Source: Durusdinium trenchii
Lineage: Eukaryota; Sar; Dinophyceae; Suessiales; Symbiodiniaceae
Length of the DNA stretch: 64,000 bases
Reading direction: 5' to 3'
Assembly (NCBI GenBank): GCA_963970005.1
Contig: CAXAMN010029083.1
Location: 475,396 to 539,395 of the forward strand
Of this stretch, positions 1 through 11,160 are shown in pieces. The first letter of the stretch is position 1; each line of letters begins with the position of its first letter. The notes under the pieces are model-generated. The model made no database searches. It was not told the origin of the DNA and worked only from the letters and a program-made list of their open reading frames with translations. The position numbers and the translations under genes were made by a program.

Positions 1-730
1 TCGCGTCGCTGTTGGTCAAAGAAGGGAGGAGCACACACCTCGGCCCAGAAGCAAGAGAGGATCAAAGAGGGCCCCCCCAATAAGCACGGACCGACCAAGG
101 CTGGTATTACCAAGGCGCGACCAGTGTCTTTGGTGCTTTGAGTTCCAGTTTTGTCTACCAATCTGGCAGATCAGGACCTCCTTTTCATTCGAGTGCTTTG
201 GCAAATCACATTTGGTTTCCCATTCACTCAGCAGATTCCTGCCGAGATGTTGGCTTGCAGCTGGCGATGATCTTGTTTTCAGAACCTCAAGGGAGTCTTG
301 CTCACCACTTCACATCCCAACAATGGTCACCACCATCACCCACTTCGAGCACCACGCTTTCCCAGGTTTCGTGGATCCTGGGACGCCCTCCCAAGCAGTG
401 GCCAAGCAGCCCACTTCCCTAAGTCACTCAGTCACTCCGGTCTTTCCCGGTGACCCAGGCGAAGATCGGGGAAAAGGGGATGTGAAACACATGACACCTC
501 GAAGAATCCTACCTCAACATCCAACAAATCTATACATCTAATTTGTATTACATCTATCATCTATCTCACGATTTTCACGAATCCAAACACACATTTCTTA
601 AGATATCAAAATAGTATTTATTGGGATCTCGTGGGATTCCCCCCTCCCTTTTTTCACCCCCCCCAAGGCTGTCGCATGCTTTTCGCCCTGAGCTCGCCGC
701 GCCCCAAGGGCTATGGTTCAGCAAGTCCAC

Positions 731-2209
731 CTCCAGCGAAACCGGCCACAACGACGCGAAAAGGCCAAAACGACGAACAGGGCGCGCTCTTTGGGATGGT
801 TTCCGGTGTTGAAGATTTCGTGGGGAATCTATGGGAATCCCAAAAGGAAATGGACAGTATAGTTGTGTAGGGAGTGAACCCTGCAGGGAGAGGTTTGCAA
901 CTTTCATGTCAGCCTTTCCAGCGCAACAGAAATGCGGGAAGCAAATCAAGCGTGATGAGTAAGATCAAATGTTGGGTATCAGGTCGATTCATATTCAGGT
1001 CGACCAGTTGGGAGTTGTCTGCAGGTGGTGTCTGAACGTACCAGGCAACGGTACGTGACCAGGATTGACCTGACAGGACTTGCCTGGTTCGCTTGCCGAA
1101 GTCAGAGACCCAACCACTTCAACCACTTCTAGCTTGATCCCATGGTGAAGCTGTTTCTATGAATTCCTGCTGTCCGAATCTTGTAGCAAGACTCCTGCCT
1201 TTGATGGGCAATATGAGGGCCTGGTCAACTACTAAGTTGACGATCGATTCATGTCGCATGCGTTGGAGATGGAGCAAAACCCACCAATGCGCCTCAGGTG
1301 CCAGGCAAACGACCCGACTTGGGATAGGCCTGGGAGCCGTTTTCAGGCGGCCGGGCGTGTCAAGGCGAGTGAAACGCAGGCGAGTTGGCGAGTTGGCGAG
1401 TGAAACGCAGGCGGGGATGGCTGTGTGGGGTTCTCCGGGGAGGAAGTCGCCAGGATTTTGGAGGGGTTCTCGTCATCAGCTCACTGGGCCCGTTGGCCTT
1501 CAAAGGAGCGACCTTTAAAATAGGGAGACCTCCCAGGCGTTCCGACCCCCCCGCGGAAGAAGGAAAATCGACCAGTCTGCCCATTGGTGGTTGCGTTGCT
1601 TGGGTGTCGGCCTATCAAAATGCACACCCATGCTATATGACTAGTATTGAAATGGCCCCAGTGAACGTTGCACCACGCGTCCCTCGCCGTTCTTTTTCAA
1701 ATCATCGGAATCACCGTGAGCTGAAGTCGCATACCTTTGGCTGGGCAGAATAGCTGGCTGAAGTCCAGCTGTTCATCGCGGATCACGAACCCCACGCGAG
1801 CTGAGATTCCAGACGAGCTTGGAAGCCACAGAACAAAGGGGATCCCCATGTACAAGGCCCCACCCTTCAGGGTGGTTTTTCTGGACACCCCCAATACCTC
1901 TCGAGTGGTCATGACCCGACCGTCATGGTCGACGCTGGGTCATGCCCTCCATCTGCTGTCTTTCCGACTCACTCCACCTTATGACCCCCCATCTTCCTGG
2001 TCTCTAGAGCCACGACCTTCCTCCCCCAAAAAACCGAACCAACCAGCTCCCCCGCCGCTTTTCCCAACACCTCCGAGCAATTCTCCGATGTTCTGGGTGG
2101 TGCAGGCTCCGAAAGCTTCAGCCCCGAGACCTTCGCCGGGAGTGTCCAACGGTGCTGATACGTTCGCCGTCCGAGTCTGGAGAACTTCTGGAGAAGACGT
2201 GCAAATCAT
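731..2209 (-). CDS. 5' part of an unrecognised gene, cut by left edge
   Basis: This is the last gene of the array seen at the left edge. A possible start codon lies at 2209 (MICTSSPEV...). It is followed by an open frame to about 1979 rich in Gly and acidic residues, with GELLGGVGKSGGGAGWFG near its end. A second coding-like island is 731-788 on the same strand, bounded by AG upstream and a GTGGAC donor downstream. A weaker open stretch lies at 1360-1584. No family is recognised. The spacing behind the preceding stop codon (2849) is 640 bp, in keeping with the other spacers. The start and exon joins are tentative, and the 3' end lies outside the window. Confidence 0.3.
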
Positions 2210-2230
2210 GAAGACTGTGGGTGAACCAGA

Positions 2231-2277
2231 GGTTCCTGATGGTTGCTGATGGTTGCTGATAGTTGCTGATGGTTGCT
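2231..2277. repeat. 10-bp tandem repeat
   Basis: Four to five imperfect head-to-tail copies of ggttgctgat. The array overlaps the region just upstream of the proposed start at 2209, so it is probably untranslated or leader sequence. Confidence 0.85.
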
Positions 2278-2848
2278 TTGGGGGTGGGCTGGCCGCCACT
2301 CTGGGTTTCTGATGGTTTCTGTGTGCGCGCAGTTGGTCTTTCTCTTGTTCGTTGCTTTTCCAATGTATCATGGACATTCCGGTTCAAGGTAATTGTCACT
2401 GCCGCGTTGAAAACAACATGAAGTGGACATTGTTGCACTGCTTGGCAGTTGAAAGCTTGGCGTTCCAAAATCATCAACTATATAACAGGTCTCCAGAAAA
2501 GTGAAATATGAGATGTTGTTAATCAGTAGACAACCTTGCTAAGGTGCGAAGTGGCTGACTCGTCTACTAATAATACATGGAACAAATACAAAAAAACAAC
2601 TTGCGAAGTAGCTGAGCTGTAGCTCACAGAGGACAAAGTAATGGGAGAAGTTCCGCAGTAGTCTTGTTCCACCTCGATGATGTTTCCAAGCTTTATCATG
2701 CTTTATATATATAATTACCATTAAGGTATATATACCTTACTATTGTGCATTACAGACAAAAAGGCGGACCCCTGACAGCTTCTTTCTGGTACCAACCAGC
2801 TCAGCTCAGCTCCGCCGACTTCAGCCAGCTCCGACCCGCTCCGGTGCT

Positions 2849-5800
2849 CTACGGCCCGGTCGCCTGCAGCTCCACCGACACCGCGCGACTATCAAAGAGG
2901 CACCTCGCAGCTGCGGTCATCAGAGGTCGTCAGAGGCCGATGGAGTGGTCTGGATCCGGTCGAATGGTCGCGGGAGATCGGATCAGACCGTACATGGATC
3001 GAAGATAGGTGAAGAAGGGGTCAAGAAGATTCATCACAAACTAGTACCTCATTCATTTATATTCTAAGTACTGTCATTATCCCACCTTTATGTTCCTACG
3101 GGTTTGTGTTTATTCACGACCTCCCCAGCCGTGAGGTAGAAGACTGCAGATAGTAGGAAGGATAGTCGACAAACTGTTTCCGAAGCTGATGATCCTTCAA
3201 GATCTTCCACCCGCCAGTTTGGATGCTTCTTGGATTTCTAATCATGCTCCACGGGATTTCGTGCAAAACATCACACCACCCGTTAGCACCATGGACGAAA
3301 CACCGTTCTCCTCCCGGCCTCGCCCACAGGAGGTCGTCGAAGTGCACACGTCCGACGCTGCGGCGCTCCTCCTCGCTACGGCTCGCCGCGGTGGACCGCT
3401 GCTGGGTGGTGGATCGCTGCTGGCTTTGCCGTGTCTTGCGTGGACCTATGCTACCTGTCGTCTAGCTGGACCTGAAGAAGGGGTGTCCTGTCGGTCCCGG
3501 ATGGTAGTGGGCCGGGGCCGAAACCAGTGAGGTGACCCCGACATGAAGGTCCAGGTATGCTTATATATTTGCCTACATTGAGGTGGTTTGGAGGATCAAT
3601 GGCATATATTCCATACAAAACGAAATTGCCGAGTCGCCCTTCTCGCGCGTTGGTCATGAACGTGTGTGGACATGTCTTGGGCAGACGTCTGGGCATCACC
3701 TATAGGGTTGAGACCGAGATGGCACAAACTCCTTTTAGATGGGGGGGTCCAGATACCTGGAACCTGATTGACCCCTGTTTTGGAGTCAAAACATGATCTT
3801 TTCCCATCAAAACAGAGGTCTTTTAGGGCTTCCCCACTATCACTGATCAACCGGCCCATTTTTCTTCACCACCTTTGAGGAGATCGTGCCATCTACTCTG
3901 AAACCATCCCCACTAAGAGAGTGGTGTGAGGTGTCTCCTCCTGCGCCTCTGGTCATATCTTCTCAGAGTTCTCATTTCGTGTTGATCCACACGTCCGGTG
4001 ACTCCACCGTTCCACCTCCGCGTCCCCGACCTCCGGCAAGGAGCCCAGGCCACGACGCACCTGGTCGGGGTTGCCGTTTCAAGCCGGTTGCAAATGGTTG
4101 CATCAATAGGCTATAGCCAGGTACCAAGGTGGACATATCACCTTTCATGCATGTTTGTTTTTTTTTATCTAGGCACGGTATCAGGGCCAAACCCTTTTGA
4201 TTCCTCCTTGCCTTAGTCTGACTCCTTACCGCTTTCACAGGACGAGCAACACGGAGCATATATATATATATAAGAATATCAAAGACGAATCTAATTCAAA
4301 AAATATTCAAAACATCTATATAACAAACTTTCTTTTTGAACGGGGGGATCGAGTGGGGTGTGTGGGGTTCTTTCACAGAGGCATCCGGATCTGGTGCCCC
4401 TGTGGACTCAAAGTTGTCCCAACAACAGGTTTGGGATGGTTTGGGGCTCCCACCTAACCACATCAGGCTTCATGTGTTCAAATCAACAGCACAAACACTA
4501 CCCACTACCCCCCCACATCCATTGACTGATTCTTGATCCCTTTTTCCGGATGCCAACGTGCCGATGATCGTCCTCTCCGGACCATGAACTGCCCAACCCG
4601 TCCCTCTCCAAACAGCCAAACCCGTCCCTCCGGACCCGGGGCGGAACGAAGACCCGCGCACGCGGCGCGCCTCCCGCGAGAGCTGCCAGAGAGACTGCAG
4701 CGTCTCCTGCCGAAGCGGTGAACCGAAGGTACCGCTTGGAGAGGCGGATCTCGCAGCGTCTCCCCAAGCCATACACGACTAATGGGACTGGAAGATATGC
4801 CGCCCCATTGATCTTCCAAGCCACCCCAACTGATCGGCATAAATGGCAGGCCATTAGTCGCGTCTGGGCAAGGTTGGTGGAAAGAGGACATCGACCGGCC
4901 ATTTTGGGAGGGAACAAACGAAAAAGGTCTCCCAACGTGTTCACCCTGTTTCCCTTCCACTTCCTTTTCGGAAGTCTCCGATCGAACCAACATGTTCAAA
5001 CCTATTCGATGTGGTTGTTGGGATTCAACCCTACCCTCCTGCATTTTGCCACCAACAAGTTTTCAAGAAGGCACCCTCGATCGTCAGGCACGGCTTCTAA
5101 TGGCTGGAAACCCCCTCATCCCCACTGCATCGTGCGCAGTTCTGGTGGCGATTTAGCAGGTGGAACCTGCACTTCCGGAACATTGATGGCTTGCAATCCC
5201 GGCATAGCTCAATTACTCCAGTCCCTCCCGCCGGGCGGCCCTCATCCCAGCCGTGCGATTTCTTTCTACTGCGCAGCCCCGATCCACGCTGCGCTGGACC
5301 TCACTCCGCCCACCCCCGCGGATCCGGATCTCAGCGGCTCTTTTTCGCCCCACGGTCCGGATCGCCGCGGCTCGCCGCTGGGTCGTTCGGACATCGTCGC
5401 CAGCTCGTCGCGCAGGTCGTTCAGCGCCGAGGACCGCCGTTGCTTCGCCGGGTTCGGTGGAGCCATGGCAGCGAGCAGCGTGGGTCGCAGCTGTGGATAG
5501 CGGGAGCAAAGCCTCAGCGACGGAGAGGGGACACCCGGTCCCAAGTGGAAGGTAAACACTCTCCATCTGGTGTGAATATCGGGGGTCTTCTCCCTCTAGG
5601 ACCAGCCAAGAACGTGTTCTCGGCTATAGATGGAGCTGTTAAGCCCTCGCTGTGATGAAGGGGTTGGTCATTGGAGTTGGATCGAGCTGGACGGAAGATG
5701 ACGGAAGCTTGATTGATTCTTGAGGTTGCTTGGCTCTCATGCATTGCAACCAGTCCCTGACACGGAGGTTCACCCCTGAAGTTTCCTTCCACCTACGTTC

Positions 5801-8800
5801 TCCTACGACATCCTACCATCCAAAGCACCTTCAAAGAGATGTCCAGCCACCCCATCCTCAAACCCAACCCCACCCATCAAGTTCCCAAGCTCAAGGCCAT
5901 CCAAACCTCGGTCTGACTCCCTCCACCCGTCCGTCCAACCGCGCCGCTCGCGGAGCCGCCGCACATCGGCGTCCGTGCGCTGCGCATAGGAGGCCACGCT
6001 GGGCGCCAGGAGGGCCTCGTCCAGACTCTGCGCGGCCAAGACGTCGGCCTCGGTGGCCTGCGCCTCACCGGAGAGGAAGAACCACCTGAGTGGAGTGGAG
6101 GCCGTGGAGAACCACCTGCGCCTCACCTTCTCGCTCAAGCTGACGGCGATGGTCGCGACAAAGAGAGGGGTGAAAAAGCAGGGTGAAACAAGGTGAAAAA
6201 ATAAGAACCGTCTTAAGACCCACTTACTTGGGAGTGTGGGGTGTCTTGCAATCTTATATGTGACCTACATGAATGGGTGGTTGAAGGGTCAATTGTGGGT
6301 CGAGTCAATCTTCTAGTTTTCATGGATTGTTCCAGGCGGCTCAATCAGAGCTGGCGTTTCAACTCTCAGGTCAGGTCTTCTTGTTAAAACAACCTTGAAG
6401 ATACGGACCAAGATCATCCAATGGGTGTCCAATAGACTACGCTACCCCACTGAAAATTAGGTCTCCATTGGGCTCCCATTGGAAATGCTAGGGATTGTAT
6501 CAAACAGAATGAGGAGCCTGGCCAGCTCGAAGGCTACTGAACCAATGTTCGCCCAATCTGCCCAGACCTGCATGTCAATGCCGGACGTGCAGGTCGGTCC
6601 TGTCATGCCTTGAAAAGAGAACCATGCAAGTGTAAAAGAAATAACGAATCCGATGTGTTGAAAAGAAGAAACGAATCATAAAGCCTGACTCACCCCAATT
6701 CAGGGTTGAAAGATGTTGACAGGCTTCTATGATCATTCGATGCCCAAACCGATGAATCATCTTACCTTTCAATCAGATCTGCACCTGGCTGCACTTGTCG
6801 ACCGGACGGGCCGTCCGGATCAGATCTTCACACGGGCCGGGCTGCTCGCCCACCGTGTGGCGATAGAAGAAGATCTGGCCGCTGCGCACCGCGATGAGTG
6901 GCTCTCCATTGACCAGCTGAAAGGACAAGAGCTCCTGAGGCAGCGTTCGAAATGGACAGGTCTCCAGCAGTCGCATGTCGCTCAGGGTGCCGGTTCCGAA
7001 GGGAGGGAGGAGTTCTGGTGCCCCTGTCACACCCACGGCCCCTGGCTGGGACAAGCCAGGCCCCACCCAGGCCCTCCATGGTGACTCCTGGGAGACATGT
7101 TTTTTTGCCCTAAAAGTGCGACGAGAACGATGAGAACGAATCCCCTGGCTGCACGTGGCAGTGTGGAGACATCCATCTCTGGCTGCGTGTTCAGTAGATC
7201 TTGTTGAGTTCCAGCCCTCAAAGTCTAAGGTCAGCAGGTCAGCTCCAATGATGAAGTGAAAAGGAAGAAAAAGACAGTACAGTCCCTGCCTTTGTCATGC
7301 TGACTTGGTTTCAGTGGCCCCTTGCCATTGACTGCCAGGACTGGCTTCGGGAGTGCCCTTCAACAGCGCCCCTCAACAGCAGGTGTGATGTCAACTTGTC
7401 TGATCCCATGTGCCTCATCAGGAACCGTCCTCGACCGTCTGTGTCGACCGTCTGTGTCGAGGAAGAACCCATTTGAAGTCGTGAGTAGTATTCATTCCGC
7501 TGGAGAGTTCCGCATGGATCCCCAGATCTGGAATTTGCTGGTCCTAAAGAGTGAAATCCTAAGAACTTGCTAGCTGCTTTGGCTCCAAAATCACCACGAG
7601 AATCGAAGAGCACGGTGATCTACACTACTTGCATGGATAAGACACTCAGGTTGACCAATCCTGAAATTCTCACTATTCACTTCTCCTACCCCCATCCACT
7701 GGGTGTTCTTCCTCATCTCCACATCCTGGAAAACCGATGTTTTGTCGCCTTCGGCTGGGTGAGGTGCGTCACCGTGGTCTCGGCCAGCAGCCGAGCACGG
7801 AGGCTGGGGCACGCCTCCGGTGCCGAGGGCGTGCGAAGCTGCTCGAAGAGCTTCACCTGACACAGTCACAGCAGAAAGCAGTGAAAATGCCGGCTTCATA
7901 GGCGAAGAAGGGCCTGCAAGAAAGTTCACAGGCTGAACTGGAAAATTTGCATTTCAGGGGTTGAACTGACACCTGTGGGAAGTGTTTCTTCCTCCTTATA
8001 CGTATGATGTACTGACTTGTACATCGGCCGACGCTTGTAGCATTAAAACATTGTGCAACTGAAAAACACCCTGTGTTTGCGTCCATGTTTGATCAACACG
8101 TTGGCGGCAGCCCAGTCTTTTGACCCTTTTGCAAGGACACATCTGGTCGCCACTCTGGTCGCCCTTGTTCCAGTCTGAGCACACAAACTGGATTAGCGAT
8201 GTGGCGAGGTGTAATGTGGTGTATACATGTATACTAGCTATAGGTAGCCTTGTACTTTGTAATTTGTGATGAAGTGAAGTGAAGTGAAGTTTGGTGAAGT
8301 GTACTGTGATGTACTGTGGTACATTGTGGTGATTTGGTATCGCGGTAAAGTGTGAAGTGGTGGTCTATGATGCAGTCTGTGTTTTGTGACATGTTCTCTG
8401 CAGTCTCAGCACCCCGTTCGTCAACCTTTGCGAAGGTGTCGGTTAGGGGATATGGCGTCGAGGTCCAACAATCACCAAAAACGCTGTTATTAAACAACTT
8501 GATCCTGGGATCTTTCACACGTGAGCCAAAATGTTCTGGCATCATAGTAACAACACAACTCTTGCCAACGCAAGCTAGCGGCCAAATGCTAAGACTCTGC
8601 AAGAAACAAGACATGCAAAATGACCCTGTCAGGGTCATCTACCTTTATATAAACTCTCTAGCTTCGACCTGGATCTTTGGTGCTGCACATCCACAGGAGT
8701 TGGTCATTGTCCAGTTTCACTCGAGTTTCTGGGCACTATGCCCACCTGGCCGATTCCAAGGTTCTTTGAAAAACGGGCACCTGCCTCCAAGAGCTGCTGG

Positions 8801-9892
8801 CATATTACCAAATGCCTCCTCAGCCAACCCCCCCCGGTGTTCTGGCCGTGTCCACCGAAAGAGAGCCCAGAACTCGAAGCCACCTGCCCGTCGCGCAAGA
8901 GCGTGGCCAGTCGATCGTCGTTCGCCACGACCTGGGACGCCCATGCACTGGGGACGAGCAAAACACCCAACGACAGCCAGTGACGAGCCCTGGCTCTTTC
9001 AACTCGTCCAGGTTTCATCTCAACTCCAATTCCAGCCCCTTTCGGCATCATGTCTCGGTCCCCTTTCGTCATCTAGTCTCCAGCAGTCACGGTCGACAGG
9101 GTGCCGAGTGCCGAACGGCCTGGACATGGAAGGACAATCGACATGGAACTCCATGTACCAGCACCCTCCAACAGGTGCTTCCTGGTGACAACAGGTGCCC
9201 AGAAACCACCTGTTAGGGTCTCCAAACAGCCTGGCCAGGAGGGTGCTGGTAGATGTATACCCCAGCAGTCACGTGGAAAACGGGGTGAGATCCATGGAGG
9301 AAGTCGGGTGGTCGGGGTGCCACGTCGTCACATCCACAGCTGTGGAAGATGGGACGACGAGTCACACCACCCAGGCCCTCCATGTGACTCCTGGAGCAAG
9401 TTGAAACCGGGCCCAGTGTCAAGTCTCGAAAGCGTCTGAAAAGACCGCGGACCAGGTCCAAAAGCACGTCTGGAACGTCTCGAAATGGCTAAGGGAGTTT
9501 GTTTTGGAGGGTGGGAATGGTCCGGGTTTCCTTTAAGTCGTTGCTACTCTAGAAAAATCGATGAACATAGCATGAGCCGCCCACCATACTGTCTAGCACA
9601 AGTCACCTTTAGCCTCTCATTCTTCCCTCTTTTCACCCAGCCATCCTCACTCTTCTCTGCTTTCCGTAACATGACACCTTCCGAGTACATACAGCCGAGG
9701 GGCCTTCAAGGGTTTCAGCTCATCGAGCGCCTTCACCACCGCCTCCCAGGCCTTCAGCTCGGTCGCGGCCAGCTCCGGCGCCTCCGGCGCCGCGGCGGAC
9801 GCGGGCGGCGCGGACGCGAGGGGGGGCGGCGGTAGGGGCTCCGCAGTAACCGGGGTCGGAATGATGCGCTTCCGCTTGGGCTTCGAGGCCAT
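2849..9892 (-). CDS. Unrecognised protein, about 284 aa, nine to ten exons
   Basis: Starts with ATG at 9892 (MASKPKRKR, a basic nuclear-localisation-like start, then a Pro/Ala-rich stretch). Exons in order: 9704-9892, 8884-8931, 7773-7856, 6854-6934, 5965-6057 (or to 5940), 5314-5490, 4671-4706 (or to 4636), 3280-3371, 2849-2903; stop TAG at 2849-2851. The first donor is GC (AAG|GCCCCT). Most others are GT, and acceptors are nearly all AG|G. Phases are zero across the first joins, and the spliced reading is natural: VVANDDRLATLLRDGQ runs into VKLFEQLRTPSAPE, then ELLSFQLVNGEPLIAVRSGQ. Helical segments such as ALNDLRDELATMSER follow, and then a Trp/Cys-rich segment with FDDLLWARPGGERCFVHG. No known family is recognised. 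The donors of the exons ending at 5965 and 4671 are the least certain. Exons are GC-rich and introns are not. Confidence 0.55.
3466..3554 (+). repeat. Interspersed element with CTGGACC / GGTCCAG ends
   Basis: An 89-bp element with short inverted ends (ctggacct at the left, aaggtccag at the right). It matches the copy at 41174-41260 in the same orientation over most of its length, sharing gggtgtcctgtc, a gggc-gggg-cgaaacca core and ggtgaccccgaca. It lies in an intron of the 2849-9892 gene. Confidence 0.7.
9158..9249. mobile_element. 92-bp TA-flanked inverted-repeat element (filled site)
   Basis: Ends are ccagcaccctcc and ggagggtgctgg, a perfect 12-bp inverted repeat. TA flanks both sides at 9156-9157 and 9250-9251. 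The flanking sequence recurs without the insert at 33508-33560, where a single TA sits at 33544-33545. This is therefore an insertion with TA duplication, as made by Tc1/mariner-type transposases. It has no coding capacity, so it is a MITE-like or introner-like element. It lies in the first intron of the gene starting at 9892. Confidence 0.85.
9261..9394. repeat. Inverted-repeat element, CAGTCACGTGG family
   Basis: Left end ccagcagtcacgtgg, right end ccatgtgactcctgg, an imperfect inverted repeat. Related copies are at 33555-33680, 40026-40122 and 53988-54100, with degenerate ones near 58929-59034 and 62100-62200. The middle carries gtgacggcat-like variable sequence and a conserved tggtgtgg..gccctccatgtgactcctgg tail. 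Confidence 0.75.
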
Positions 9893-11160
9893 GGCGTTCA
9901 GCGCATCCGTTCCGGTGCCAGCTTGATGACAGGCTGGAGGTTTGAGCTCCGGAACAGTGCCGAAGAATACAAACAAAGCTGCTCCATAGAGGTTTTCAGT
10001 TTTGCATCGTTTTGTCATGATCGGTTCCAAGCCCTCAAAAGCATCCTGTAACAGTCTTGAAGGCTCTCTGCCTATTGGGGGTCCCAGAGGGTTCCACAAC
10101 GCAAGGGACGAATTCAGGTCGATTTAACGTTTTTGGGGCAAATCTGCTGCTGCGCCCTTTCTCGCGGGTATATAGCCTCGGTGGCCTCGCAGCGCGTCTG
10201 CAAGTGTCAGGTGTTGAAAGTAAGATGTTTGCTGTCATCCTGCCAATCTTGCTCAAAAGCTGCGCCGGTTTTCCAGCGGAGCCAGAAGTCAGCGCCACTG
10301 CGAAATCTGCCCGCGAGCGACCGAAAACGAAGAAGGCGACGAATCAGCGAGCAGCTGAGCAGCTGTGTTCAAGCACGACTTCGCCCAGCGACTTGCGAAG
10401 TAGATCCAGAAAAGTTTGATGAAGTCCCTCTATACCAGGACCCCCTAAGGGGCTTCTATTAATACCCCCTTAGAGGTTAAAGGGTGTCCATTAACCACCC
10501 CTTCTGAGTCCTGGTACGGAGGAGATCCCCAGGAGGCCTCCACACTTGAGGGCCTCCACACCCTGAGCCGGTGGCCCACGGTCGCCCACCAAGTGCTTAT
10601 CGTCCTCGATTTTCCCTCGTCTGTGCCCAAAGCTGCGCATCAAAGATGCAATGCTGCACTGATGCAACATGGCCAGGCATGAAACGCCCTGACGTGAGAC
10701 CATCTGCTGTGTCACCACAGCATGTGTTTTTGTTGCGGTGAGACATGTTGGGCACTATGTTGGGCACATGTCTGTGTGTGTGTCTGTCTCCCTCTGTTGG
10801 GTAGCTATATATCTTTGCTCTTTCTTGCATGGTCTGGGTGTCCTCTTTGGGGTGTTGTGTGTGTGTGCGCGATGCACAAATGCAACAGGCTTATATTGTA
10901 TCTGCTCTCATGCCCAAACGTAGCTGTGATATAATTGACAATCAAGCAATCTAGGAAGATGTATCTTGCAGAGTCAAAGGTTGGGCAATCCACTCAAAAA
11001 TAAGTGAACACATCTTCCCAGAGTGAAGAACGACAGCGTGTCTTTGCACGCTGAGCACGCAGTCAGTTCTGGAACTGTCTCATGTCAGGACCAGACAAGA
11101 AAAAAAAGGATCGTCCAGCAGTAACGCCCAACCAGACCCGAGTGCATCTTCCGTCCAGCT
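9893..11160. other. Spacer between two genes, no coding exon found
   Basis: Runs from the stop codon of the gene ending at 11161 to the start codon at 9892. It holds an inverted-repeat element (10435-10514) and a (GT)-rich stretch near 10772-10866. The segment 10130-10420 is GC-richer and open in several frames, but shows no clear AG|G and GT bounded exon on the minus strand. It probably contains the untranslated leader of the 9892 gene. No TATA box could be assigned, as expected for dinoflagellates. Confidence 0.5.
10435..10514. mobile_element. TA-flanked inverted-repeat element
   Basis: An 80-bp element with ends ccaggaccccc and gagtcctgg. TA lies on both sides (10433-10434 and 10515-10516). 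It shares the CCAG...CTGG termini of the other short elements here and carries gtccattaaccaccccttc, which recurs at about 36115-36133. Confidence 0.75.
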
